DNA from: an uncultured Eubacterium sp.
GTDB lineage: Bacteria > Bacillota > Clostridia > Lachnospirales > Lachnospiraceae
NCBI GenBank assembly: GCA_934358495.1
Contig: CAKRKO010000002.1
Span: 18,133-82,132, forward strand
Reading direction: 5' to 3'
Length of the DNA: 64,000 nucleotides
Translations under genes and position numbers: made by a program
Notes under the pieces: model-generated
What the model saw: the letters and a program-made list of their open reading frames with translations, nothing else
The model's database searches: none
Told to the model about the DNA's origin: nothing
Shown: positions 55,462 to 64,000 of the stretch, piece after piece
Layout: each line of letters opens with the position of its first letter
Position numbering within the stretch: position 1 is the first letter of the stretch

Positions 55462-57598
55462 ATGAAGTTTTTTAAAAAAGTTACTCTATTACTGTTGATA
55501 ATGATATTCTGCATGTTATGTCTAAATCCATTATCCGCAAGTGCAAAATCAAAGAATAATGTTGAAAAAATTGGCAACAGCTGGTTTTATACCAAAAACG
55601 GACATATCTCTTCCAACTATACCGGCTTCGGCGACAATCAGTATGGAACATGGTACTGCCGTAACGGGAAAGTTGATTTCGGTGCAAACGGAGTCTTATA
55701 CGGAACCTATCAGAATCGTACTGTATGGGGCTATGTTGTCAACGGGAAATTACAACAATACGAAACCGTTGCAAAAAATCCCAACGGTTGGTGGTATATT
55801 TCCCCAAATGGCTTCGTTGATTTTTCTGCTAACACTGTTGCTAAAAATTCAAATGGATGGTGGGTCATTCAAAACGGTAAGGTCAATTTTAATTATACCG
55901 GGTTTGCTGACAATAAAAACGGTATCTGGTACTGTCGTAACGGAAAAGTAGACTTTCATGCTGCCGGTGTCCTTCACGGATCCTATCATAATTATGCTCC
56001 GTGGGGGTCTTGTAAACAACGGTAAGTTACAAAGGCAGGAAACTGTTGCCAAAAATTCCAACGGTTGGTGGTATATTTCCCCAAATGGCTTCGTTGATTT
56101 TTCTGCTGACACTGTTGCAAAAAATTCGAACGGATGGTGGGTCATCCAAAACGGCAAGGTCAATTTTAACTATACCGGCTTTGCTGATAACAAATATGGC
56201 ACTTGGTATTGCCGCAATGGAAAAGTAGACTTTCATGCTGCTGGTGTCCTGCATGGAACATATCATAATTACGCTCCCTGGGGACTTGTAAACAATGGGA
56301 AATTGCAAAAGCAAGAAACTGTTGCAAAAAATTCAAATGGCTGGTGGTACATCTCTTCGAATGGTTTTGTCGATTTTTCTGCCAATAAGTTAGCAAAAAA
56401 CTCCGATGGGTGGTGGTTTATCCAAAACGGAAAGGTTAATTTCAATTATACCGGCTTAGCTGATAATAAAAATGGAACCTGGTACTGCCGAAATGAGAAG
56501 GTAGAGTATAGTGCAACTACTGTTGCAGATGGAAAAAACAGCCGTTGGCTGGTTCAGAATGGGAAAGTAAATTACGACTATACAGGATTATGTCAGGTAA
56601 ACGACAGATATTATCAGGTTTCAAAGGGCAATGTTCTTTGGGAAGTAAACGACAGTTCCAGAATCCAGCTTAAGTCTTATTATCAGGAAGAAATGAAAAA
56701 AACAATTGATACTGTAAAATCTCTGCAGACGGAACCTACACTTGTTTTTCCACTTATTACAGATATCCATTACATGTCCAATACAGAAGCTCCTGAATCG
56801 ATTCAGGATGCAATTGTAAATATCGGATACTTTACCCGGGAAGTTCCTTGTCTTGGAGTGATTAATTTGGGAGATAACACTGACGGAGATACTTCTCAAC
56901 AGCAGACTTTATCCAGAAATAATTATCTCATGCAATTGTTCCAGGGCATTGGCATTCCATATTATCCGTGTATCGGAAATCATGATGATAACCGATATAA
57001 AAAATTATTCAACCTGGATCAGATTGAAAAATCTTATTTGCAGTTAACACACGATGTTGTCATGGATTCATCCATGTCCGGTACAAATTACTATAAAGAT
57101 CTGCCAGATTACAAAATACGTTTCATCTGGCTGAACGCAAACGTAGAGGGAAGATATGGATATTCCGATGAGACCGTAGACTGGTTGGAAAATACAGCAC
57201 TTCAGACTCCTGACGGATATTCAATCTGTATATTTACACATATGGATCCCGAATCCTCCCATGATTACGATAACAAGTATTGTTATAACGGATATAAGGT
57301 GCAGACCCTTCTTGCCAAATATAAAAATTCCGGTAAAGAAATCATTGCCATGTTCAGCGGACATAATCATGTAGACGCAGCCTTTACCTCACCTTATTTG
57401 TCAATTATGACAAACTGTCAGCGATTTGAAAATGAGAATGGTGATCCAAATCTTTGGCCATCAGGTGCTATTAAGCCACACCGCCAGCTGGGTACTTATA
57501 CAGAAGACTGCTGGGATGTCGTTGTGATCAGACCAGAAAGCCGAAAAATTAATCTGGTTCGATTTGGAGCCGGAGAAGACCGGGAGTTCAGTTATTAA
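55462..57598 (+). pseudogene. Secreted metallophosphoesterase with wall-binding repeats, split by a +1 frameshift
   Basis: Two frames make one gene. The first (55462-56025, 187 residues) has a signal peptide (about 1-30) and GWWYISPNGFVDF repeats, then runs off-frame. The second frame continues the same repeats and ends in a calcineurin-like phosphoesterase (about 56740-57560) with LITDIHYM, LGDNTDGD, GNHDDN and FSGHNHVD metal-binding motifs. At 56003-56007 there is a run of five G, while a homologous repeat copy about 275 bp on reads TGGGGACTT with four; removing one G restores a 711-residue protein. As written only a short repeat peptide would be secreted. It may be a phase switch, a real mutation or a sequencing error. 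Ribosome site GGAGG. Confidence 0.82.
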
Positions 57599-57618
57599 GA
57601 TTTGCATATAATAAATAT

Positions 57619-57651
57619 GGACGGGAAGACTTGTCTTTTATCTTCCCGTCC
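57619..57651. terminator. Terminator between the phosphoesterase and the GT2 gene
   Basis: An 11-bp stem (GGACGGGAAGA/TCTTCCCGTCC) with an 11-nt loop, followed by T-rich sequence on the plus strand. Serves the convergent genes. Confidence 0.85.
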
Positions 57652-57678
57652 TACTTTTATTGCCATATCAATATTATA

Positions 57679-58647
57679 CTATTTGTCGTCCATATATTGC
57701 TTTTCATACGTTCGATCACTTATGATATAACGTGGACGATGTTTTGTTTCCATATAAACTTTCCCAATGTACTGACCAATCACACCTGTACACAATAATT
57801 GAACACCACCAATAAAACATATCACACATATCATACTTGCCCAACCTGAAACCGTATTTCCGAGTGCCCAGCTAATAACAGCCCATATAACTCCTATAAA
57901 TCCTATAATTGACACCAATATTCCGAAATTAGTAATCATCTGAATAGGCTTAACCGACAGACTTGTTATACCATCAAATGCCAAAGCAAGCATTTTTCTG
58001 AGTGGATAATGAGATTTACCAGCCATACGTTCCTGCCGCTCGTAATAAACAGATGTACTTTTAAATCCCACAAGTGGAAACATGCCTCTCAAAAACAGAT
58101 TCACTTCTTTAAACTCAGAAAATGCTTCCAACACTTTTCGGGAAACCAATCGATAATCTGCATGATTATAAACAACCTCTGCTCCCATAGTATTCAACAA
58201 CTTGTAAAAGCCTTCTGCTGTTACTCTTTTAAAAAAAGTATCTGTATCTCGTTTACTTCTGACACCATATACAATTTCACATCCATTATGATATTCATTT
58301 ATCATAGCTTCCATAGCAGTAATATCGTCCTGTCCATCGCAATCAATAGAAATTGTAATATCCGCATATTTTTTTGCTTCCATTAAACCTGCCAATACAG
58401 CATTTTGATGTCCTCGATTCCTGCTTTGGCAAATACCAATATAATGTTCATCCTTTTCCGCCAGATTTTTTATAATTTCCCATGTTTTATCTCTGCTTCC
58501 ATCATTAATAAATAGTATTCTGCTTTTGCTCGAAATTTTTTCTTTTTCAATCAACAGGCTTAACTCTTTCAAAAACAATTCTGATGTAATTGGCAAAACG
58601 TCTTCTTCATTATAGCATGGTATCACTATCCACAACACTGTATCCAA
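57679..58647 (-). CDS. Polyprenyl-phosphate glycosyltransferase (GtrB/DPM1-like GT2)
   Basis: The 322-residue protein has a GT-A domain (IVIPCYNEEDVL, ILFINDGSRDKTWEI, ADITISIDCDGQDD with the D-x-D) and two C-terminal hydrophobic helices (about 230-300). It should load a sugar from a nucleotide onto undecaprenyl phosphate. The frame opens at a GTG (58656) that overlaps a GAGG site; a TTG at 58647 is better spaced and is used here. It is paired with the GT-C protein encoded upstream. Confidence 0.87.
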   Translation of the reverse strand: MDTVLWIVIPCYNEEDVLPITSELFLKELSLLIEKEKISSKSRILFINDGSRDKTWEIIKNLAEKDEHYIGICQSRNRGHQNAVLAGLMEAKKYADITISIDCDGQDDITAMEAMINEYHNGCEIVYGVRSKRDTDTFFKRVTAEGFYKLLNTMGAEVVYNHADYRLVSRKVLEAFSEFKEVNLFLRGMFPLVGFKSTSVYYERQERMAGKSHYPLRKMLALAFDGITSLSVKPIQMITNFGILVSIIGFIGVIWAVISWALGNTVSGWASMICVICFIGGVQLLCTGVIGQYIGKVYMETKHRPRYIISDRTYEKQYMDDK

Positions 58648-58657
58648 CTCAAACACC

Positions 58658-60199
58658 TCATTTCTTTTTCTCTGCTCTATTTAGTAAAAGTGCTACTCCA
58701 TATATTGCCAACAATATGTATAATGGAACATAAGCATATAAATATCTGGATCTTGCCTCAAAAAGTAATTCAAATATCGTTAATCCTATAACAGAAAGCA
58801 TTAGTACACTTTTTTCTTTTTGATTTTTATAGCATACTCCCAGAATTCCTAATCCCAGACAAGTTAACCAAATCATTTGGACAAAATTTATCCAAACTGT
58901 ATTATATTTTCCAACAGATCTATAATTTCTATTATAATAAAGTCCTCTCAAGAAACCACTGATTTTTGTATTTCTTTCCATAATATTTATGTAAAACGAC
59001 CCTTCTCCACCCCAGAAAAAAGTTCCGTCATTATAATTTGTTAGCGTTTTTCTTATCATTTGTTTTGAGAAACCCACTGCACCCATATCTTCAATACGCT
59101 CAAATGCTTTCTGCAGATCTGCTTGATCACGTTCTTCCACCGTTTGAAATGAATCTGAATAAGAAACATCGTCCCCGGACCATACTCCCATTGTCTGGGT
59201 ATTCATTCCCATCATAAAAAAATGTTTTATTCCAAAAGCTTTTTCATCATCAAGCTGTATATTCAGGCTTCTCACTGCGGCTATTGAAATTCCTAATGCT
59301 AATAAGAATCCCAAGATAAGAGCTGCCACTTTTTTTAAATATCCTCTTCCAATGCAGCTTAATTTTATATTTAAAATTGTTATTAACATAATTGCAATAG
59401 CGACTATCATTGTTTGTGGTTTAATTTTATATCCAATATAAGATAAAAACGGAATCGCAAACCACGAAAAACACTTAAATTTTTCTCTATTGACATAAAT
59501 GTACATTATCAAAATCGGAAATACTAATGCTATCGAATCAGAGTATGGAATCGAAACCCAAGGTGACAAGCCTATCAAAAAAAAGTATATACTATATCCC
59601 ACCATCGTTAAAACACGATTATGAAACAATTTACTTATTATTTTTGCAAGAAGTACTCCTGTACATGTATTAAACGCACATTGTACGCACAAAAGCATAA
59701 AATATTCATGCGCATGACCGCCCAAAAAATGAACAATTTCCATTATCTTCGAAAAGACAAATACCAAAAATAAATTATTTGGATATCTCGAAAAATAATT
59801 AATATATATATCTGTTGATTCATTATGTGCAATTTTATCAGCAAGTCCTACTACTGAAGCCACATCCCAATCTGTATACACATAATAATTCCACACAAAA
59901 TATATCTGCATTAAAAATATCATTACCGGAACAACTATCCAGAAAATTATAGGTTTTATTTTACATTCTCTATCTGCCTTTTTGCAAATTGTCACAATGC
60001 CACATATTGTGATTCCACCAAATATTAATAATACAATTGCAGGCAAAAAGTTTTCACTATAAGATAATGTCCAATAACGTATGTGCGCAAAGAAAATACA
60101 ACATATCATGATAAATATCATCATTAAACCATATATACCAGCAATGGCACTATTTAGCATTCTAAACATACTTTGTACGATTTCCTGTACTCGTTTCAT
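58658..60199 (-). CDS. GT-C membrane glycosyltransferase-like protein (GT39/ArnT type)
   Basis: The 513-residue protein has 10-12 hydrophobic segments. A first extracellular loop contains YYVYTDWDVASVVGLADKI, with the acidic pair typical of GT-C enzymes that use lipid-linked sugars. With the GtrB-like enzyme it likely glycosylates a surface polymer outside the membrane. The third component of such systems, a small GtrA-type flippase, is not seen. GGGAG precedes the ATG. Confidence 0.75.
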   Translation of the reverse strand: MKRVQEIVQSMFRMLNSAIAGIYGLMMIFIMICCIFFAHIRYWTLSYSENFLPAIVLLIFGGITICGIVTICKKADRECKIKPIIFWIVVPVMIFLMQIYFVWNYYVYTDWDVASVVGLADKIAHNESTDIYINYFSRYPNNLFLVFVFSKIMEIVHFLGGHAHEYFMLLCVQCAFNTCTGVLLAKIISKLFHNRVLTMVGYSIYFFLIGLSPWVSIPYSDSIALVFPILIMYIYVNREKFKCFSWFAIPFLSYIGYKIKPQTMIVAIAIMLITILNIKLSCIGRGYLKKVAALILGFLLALGISIAAVRSLNIQLDDEKAFGIKHFFMMGMNTQTMGVWSGDDVSYSDSFQTVEERDQADLQKAFERIEDMGAVGFSKQMIRKTLTNYNDGTFFWGGEGSFYINIMERNTKISGFLRGLYYNRNYRSVGKYNTVWINFVQMIWLTCLGLGILGVCYKNQKEKSVLMLSVIGLTIFELLFEARSRYLYAYVPLYILLAIYGVALLLNRAEKKK

Positions 60200-60336
60200 T
60201 ATTTAGATTCTCCCATCTGATTTTTTGTTTTCACCTTCAACATTATGCATTCATTTTCTTACATTGTAAAGAAATTCTTCACCAAACCTCTATTTTAAAA
60301 TCTAAAAGCTGTGTATTTTCAAATCCTTGCCACTCG

Positions 60337-60659
60337 TCAATCATACATATATGTATCAAAAAAATAATCTTGATTTTCAGTTATACACTCGTTTAAAAGT
60401 CTTTCATAAGCATTTGCCATTCCACTATATGCAACAGCCGTTGGATGCCCTCCAGACATATTTTTATAAATTTCTGATTGAAAGAAAGAATCCTCTGACT
60501 GAACGATATATAGAATATTACAACTGACATCATCAAATTTGTAATATGGATTCTCAATTGTTGATATTTTAACTGTATTTTCCAGTTCCTCAATAGACAT
60601 AGAAGGTCTGCCATTGATTTATAGGCGCTAAAGTTTTTAAAAGCGAATTCATATATCAT
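60337..60659 (-). pseudogene. Short frameshifted gene remnant of unknown function
   Basis: A good ribosome site (AAGGAGATGG) and ATG at 60659 begin MIYEFAFKNFSAYKSMADL, reminiscent of the N-terminus of AAA-type ATPases, but the frame then becomes implausible. The neighbouring frame from about 60600 to 60337 reads as normal acidic protein (SIEELENTVKIST ... YYKFDDVSCNILYIVQ ... FFDTYMYD). One missing or extra base near 60600 joins them into about 106 residues. I do not recognise the family. Confidence 0.4.
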
Positions 60660-60710
60660 AATTCCATCTCCTTGACATTTTTCACAATATCATTCTCTTG
60701 CTGTTTTTCC

Positions 60711-60739
60711 TTGACAATTCCACTCTCCTGCGTTAACAT
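60711..60739 (+). promoter_or_regulatory. Promoter of the thiamine-precursor uptake operon
   Basis: TTGACA (60711-60716) and TAACAT (60734-60739) with a 17-nt spacer. A small AAACGGA/TCCGTTT hairpin (60761-60777) lies between it and the TPP aptamer. Confidence 0.7.
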
Positions 60740-60779
60740 CTTACCCGTAAAGTGCCATACAAACGGATTTTCCGTTTCA

Positions 60780-60875
60780 TAATTAACCAGGGGAGCATAT
60801 CGCTGAGAGTAAGGACAAACCTTAGACCCTTATACCTGTTGGACAATGCCATCGGAGGAAGTGTTATATATATGG
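60780..60875 (+). promoter_or_regulatory. TPP riboswitch (THI element)
   Basis: The conserved TPP landmarks occur in order: CCAGGGGAGC, GCTGAGAGTAAGG, CTTAGACCCTTATACCTGTT and GGACAATGCCATCGGAGGAAG. The flanks can pair as P1. A terminator follows at 60903-60928, so thiamine pyrophosphate should switch the operon off. Confidence 0.95.
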
Positions 60876-60902
60876 TAGGAAAACTATCGAAACTTCTACG
60901 CG

Positions 60903-60928
60903 CATCTGTCAACCGGCAGATGTTTTTT
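60903..60928 (+). terminator. Expression-platform terminator of the TPP riboswitch
   Basis: CATCTGTC-AACC-GGCAGATG followed by six T. Located 30 nt after the aptamer and 117 nt before the first gene. Confidence 0.88.
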
Positions 60929-61044
60929 ATTGCCAGAATGTGTAAGTTCACACTGCTTCGGCATAGCGAGAAATCCATCGATTATGCTGTTATGGCATCA
61001 GCAAATGCAACTTAATGTACTATTTTTTCAGGGAGGAACAAATA

Positions 61045-61341
61045 ATGAACGCAAGTGTAGCTATTCAGGTATTACCGACAGTCACAGATGAAGATGAAGT
61101 CATTCGTATCGTAGACGAAGTCATTGCTTATATCAAATCTACAGGTCTGAACTATTATGTGGGACCATGCGAGACATCCATCGAAGGCGATTATGACGAA
61201 CTGATGGAAATCGTAAAAAACTGCCAGCTGGTTGCCGCAAAAGCAGGCTGCCCGGCTATGAACACCTATGTGAAAATTTCTTTTAAACCAGAGGGAGATG
61301 TACTGACCATTGACAAAAAAGTTACAAAGCATCACCAGTAA
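61045..61341 (+). CDS. Thiamine-binding protein, YkoF/MTH1187 family
   Basis: The 98-residue ferredoxin-fold protein (ASVAIQVLPTVTDEDEVIRI, GLNYYVGPCETSIEGDYDEL) is of the family that binds thiamine or HMP in the cytoplasm. It starts at the ATG after AGGGAGGA. First gene of the TPP-controlled operon. It overlaps the permease gene by 32 bp. Confidence 0.88.
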   Translation: MNASVAIQVLPTVTDEDEVIRIVDEVIAYIKSTGLNYYVGPCETSIEGDYDELMEIVKNCQLVAAKAGCPAMNTYVKISFKPEGDVLTIDKKVTKHHQ

Positions 61342-62092
61342 GATTCCGGCAATCGTCGCTTTATGTCTAATCGTACTGGCATGGTATCTGATCTGCATCT
61401 CAGGACTGGTTCCGGCTTATATGCTGCCATCCCCGGTTAACGTGGCAAAAGCGCTGATTTCAGACATGCCACTGATCCTGATGCACGCCAGATACACCCT
61501 GCAGGAGGCATTTTACGGTCTTTGCATCGGTATCCTGCTGGCCTTTGTCAGTGCCACACTGATGGATCGTTTTCTGACCATCAACCGGGCATTTTATCCG
61601 CTGATGGTTATCACACAGACGATCCCGACCATTGCCATTGCGCCGGTTCTTGTGCTTTGGATGGGTTTTGGCATGGCTCCAAAGATTGCGCTGGTTGTCA
61701 TCACCACCTTTTTCCCGATTGCAGTCGGTCTGCTGGACGGATATAAAAGTGTGGATCAGGATGCCGTTAATCTGATGCGTGCCATGGGCGCCACAAAAAT
61801 CCAGATTTTCCGGCATTTAAAATTTCCATCTGCTCTGAACCAGTTTTTCTCTGGCTTGAAGATTTCTGCCTCCTACGCTGTGGTTGGCGCAGTTGTAGCA
61901 GAATGGCTTGGTGGATTCAACGGACTGGGCGTCTATATGACCCGCGTCAAAAAGGCATATGCGTTTGACAAAATGTTTGCCGTTATTATTTTTATCGTGA
62001 TCATCAGTTTACTACTGATGCTCGCAGTCAACATTATCAGAAATTTATCCATGCCTTGGATAAGAACAGAAAAAGAGGGAAAAGAAGTATGA
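61310..62092 (+). CDS. thiX: ABC transporter permease for a thiamine precursor (ThiX-like)
   Basis: The 260-residue BPD_transp_1 protein has about six hydrophobic helices and the cytoplasmic EAA-type loop LMRAMGATKIQIFRHLKFPSA near residue 160. The likely start is a TTG at 61310 inside the previous gene; the next in-frame Met would remove the first helix. It is part of a ThiXYZ-type importer for HMP or a formyl-aminopyrimidine, judged from its partner proteins and the TPP riboswitch. Confidence 0.88.
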   Translation: MTKKLQSITSKIPAIVALCLIVLAWYLICISGLVPAYMLPSPVNVAKALISDMPLILMHARYTLQEAFYGLCIGILLAFVSATLMDRFLTINRAFYPLMVITQTIPTIAIAPVLVLWMGFGMAPKIALVVITTFFPIAVGLLDGYKSVDQDAVNLMRAMGATKIQIFRHLKFPSALNQFFSGLKISASYAVVGAVVAEWLGGFNGLGVYMTRVKKAYAFDKMFAVIIFIVIISLLLMLAVNIIRNLSMPWIRTEKEGKEV

Positions 62093-63168
62093 AAAACAAA
62101 TTTTTAAAGAAACTTGCTGCCGCATCTTTGGCAGCTGCTATGGTATTTTCCATGGCTGCATGCGGAAATGCTGACAACAACGCTGCAAATGGAACTGCAT
62201 CCGACAGCTCTTCTGCTGCCGCTGAAAACACTTCCAAATCAGATAAAGAACTGACAAAGATTACATTCTGTCTGGACTGGACACCAAACACAAACCACAC
62301 CGGTTTATATGTTGCTCAGCAGCTCGGTTACTATGAGCAGGCCGGTCTGGATGTACAGATTGTTCAGCCGCCAGAGGATGGCGCTGCATTAATGTGTGCT
62401 TCCGGCCAGGCTCAGTTTGCCATTGAAGCACAGGATACAATGGCTGCCTCTCTGGATTCCGATAATCCACTTGGTATCACAGCTGTTGCTGCGGTTCTCC
62501 AGCACAACACTTCCGGTATCCTTTCCCGTCAGGGCGACGGCATTGACACTCCGAAAGGAATGACTGGCAAAACTTATTCCACATGGGAGTCTCCGATCGA
62601 ACTTGCAACTTTAAAAACTGTCATCAATGGCGATGGCGGTGATTTTGATAAAGTAAACCTGATTCCAAACGATATCACAGATGAACCGGCTGCTCTGGCT
62701 GCTCATCAGACAGATGCCATCTGGGTATTCTACGGATGGGGCGGAATCAATGCAAACGTAGAGAAAACACCTTGTGATTTCTTCTTCTTTAAAGATGTAA
62801 ACCCGGTATTTGATTACTACACACCGGTTATCATCGCAAACAATGAATTTTTACAGAACAGCCCGGATGTTGCAAAGAAATTCCTTGAGGCAACTCAGAA
62901 AGGTTATGAATACGCAATCCAGAATCCGGTAGATGCCGCAAATATGCTGATTGCCGGCGACAATACAGGTTCCTTAAGCGGATCTGAAGAACTCGTTCAG
63001 GCTTCCCAGCAGTATATTTCCGAGCAGTACATCGCAGATGCTCAGAAATGGGGATTCATCGACGAAGACCGCTGGAATGCATTCTACAAATGGCTGGCAG
63101 ATAACGGTCTTACTTCCAAAGATCTGACCGGACAGGGATTCTCAAACGACTACTTGGGCGGTAATTAA
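62089..63168 (+). CDS. thiY: NMT1/THI5-like substrate-binding lipoprotein (ThiY-like)
   Basis: The 359-residue lipoprotein has a signal with lipobox MVFSMAAC (Cys about residue 24). KITFCLDWTPNTNHTGLYVA near 62 is the hallmark of the THI5/NMT1 pyrimidine-precursor binding family, and GLDVQIVQPPEDGAALMCAS follows. It captures the thiamine pyrimidine precursor outside the membrane. The ATG overlaps the permease stop (ATGA). Confidence 0.93.
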   Translation: MKNKFLKKLAAASLAAAMVFSMAACGNADNNAANGTASDSSSAAAENTSKSDKELTKITFCLDWTPNTNHTGLYVAQQLGYYEQAGLDVQIVQPPEDGAALMCASGQAQFAIEAQDTMAASLDSDNPLGITAVAAVLQHNTSGILSRQGDGIDTPKGMTGKTYSTWESPIELATLKTVINGDGGDFDKVNLIPNDITDEPAALAAHQTDAIWVFYGWGGINANVEKTPCDFFFFKDVNPVFDYYTPVIIANNEFLQNSPDVAKKFLEATQKGYEYAIQNPVDAANMLIAGDNTGSLSGSEELVQASQQYISEQYIADAQKWGFIDEDRWNAFYKWLADNGLTSKDLTGQGFSNDYLGGN

Positions 63169-63192
63169 TATTTACACAGGAAGTTAGTTATA

Positions 63193-63927
63193 ATGGCATT
63201 ATTAAAAGCAGAACATATTACAAAAATATATGGACAGCGGACAATCATCGAAGATATTAATATCGAACTGAAGAAAGGCGAGCTGGTCTGCCTTCTGGGT
63301 GTCAGCGGTTCCGGAAAGACGACCTTGTTTCACATTCTTTCCGGACTGACCACACCGGAGGAGGGACATGTCTATCTGAATGACAAAGAGATCACTTCCA
63401 CACCGGGGCAGATCAGCTACATGCTTCAGAAAGATCTGCTGCTCCCGCACAAAAAGATTATTGATAACGTGTCACTCCCCCTCGTATTAAAGGGCATGAA
63501 AAAGGCAGATGCACGTGAAAAGGCCAATCCGCTGTTTGCAGAATTTGGTCTGGAAGGAACACAGTATCAGTATCCGAGCCAGCTCTCCGGCGGTATGCGC
63601 CAGCGAGCCGCACTACTGAGAACCTATCTTTCATCCAACGGTGTCGCGCTGTTGGATGAACCGTTTTCCGCGCTGGATACAATCACGAAATCCAATATTC
63701 ATAAATGGTATCTGAATATTATGACTCATATTGACCTGTCTACACTGTTTATTACACACGATATTGATGAGGCAATTCTCTTATCCGACCGCATTTATAT
63801 CCTAAATGGTACACCAGGTGAGATTAAAGATGAGATCGTGATTCGTGAGAAAAAACCTCGACCGGATGATTTTTATCTGACCGAAACATTTTTAGACTAT
63901 AAACGAGATATCATAAGTCGCCTTTAA
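63193..63927 (+). CDS. thiZ: ABC transporter ATP-binding protein (ThiZ-like)
   Basis: The 244-residue ATPase has LLGVSGSGKTTLFHIL (Walker A), a Q-loop near MLQKDLLLPHKK, the signature LSGGMRQRAAL and GVALLDEPFSALD (Walker B), then FITHDIDEAIL (H-loop). It powers the ThiX/ThiY importer. AGGAAG lies 9 nt before the ATG. The 73 nt after it hold nothing recognisable before the window ends. Confidence 0.93.
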   Translation: MALLKAEHITKIYGQRTIIEDINIELKKGELVCLLGVSGSGKTTLFHILSGLTTPEEGHVYLNDKEITSTPGQISYMLQKDLLLPHKKIIDNVSLPLVLKGMKKADAREKANPLFAEFGLEGTQYQYPSQLSGGMRQRAALLRTYLSSNGVALLDEPFSALDTITKSNIHKWYLNIMTHIDLSTLFITHDIDEAILLSDRIYILNGTPGEIKDEIVIREKKPRPDDFYLTETFLDYKRDIISRL

Positions 63928-64000
63928 TTCTTGTTTAGGGTAATTTGGAACAAGCAGAAACGAACTCCAACAAGAACCTGAAAAATTTTCTGTGACCACT

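Noticed and set aside
60752..61015. Plus-strand open frame across the TPP riboswitch
   Set aside because: It covers a conserved RNA aptamer and its terminator and is not a protein gene.

Overview
The window looks like a chromosomal segment of a spore-forming gut Firmicute of the Lachnospiraceae type (Blautia/Dorea-like). This is inferred from AT-leaning codon use, SpoVAD/SpoVAE, LL-diaminopimelate aminotransferase, a eukaryotic-type HisA beside glnA plus an ANTAR regulator, and many secreted proteins carrying GWWY-type wall-binding repeats. No rRNA, tRNA, transposase, prophage or CRISPR array was seen.

Region 1 (1-15.9 kb) is housekeeping. It holds dapB (partial) and dapA behind a lysine riboswitch, a corrinoid adenosyltransferase, a two-OB-fold SSB-like protein, typA/bipA, dapL, dapF, an ANTAR regulator, glnA, hisA, guaB, a small lipoprotein, spoVAE, spoVAD and a sugar-phosphate nucleotidyltransferase. 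Lysine/diaminopimelate genes recur (dapA, dapB, dapL, dapF). Around 12.2-13.2 kb there is a two-copy palindromic intergenic repeat and a long perfect inverted repeat.

Region 2 (15.9-27.1 kb) encodes surface enzymes that share arrays of about 20-residue aromatic repeats: a glucosaminidase, a GH25 lysozyme, a sialate-O-acetylesterase-like SGNH hydrolase and an L,D-transpeptidase. A membrane acyltransferase sits directly behind a terminator. A fifth member, a metallophosphoesterase at 55.5-57.6 kb, is split by a one-base frameshift in a G5 tract.

Region 3 (27.2-55.1 kb, all minus strand) is a surface polysaccharide locus with two complete Wzz/Wzx/Wzy sets, several glycosyltransferases, acyl/acetyltransferases and a phosphocholine (lic) module. 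That module has a BCCT transporter in the licB position, LicC, a cytidylyltransferase-choline kinase fusion and two LicD proteins. A second CDP-activation module joins a TagD-like cytidylyltransferase fused to a Gfo/Idh domain, a class V aminotransferase and a TagB/F-like polymerase. No priming glycosyltransferase is present in the window. Co-occurrence of the lic module with choline-binding-like repeat proteins suggests a phosphocholine-decorated envelope to which the repeat enzymes dock, comparable with the pneumococcal arrangement. That link is inference.

Region 4 (57.6-64 kb) has a GtrB-like polyprenyl-phosphate glycosyltransferase with a GT-C membrane protein, a decayed small gene, and a TPP-riboswitch-controlled ykoF-thiXYZ operon for uptake of a thiamine precursor.
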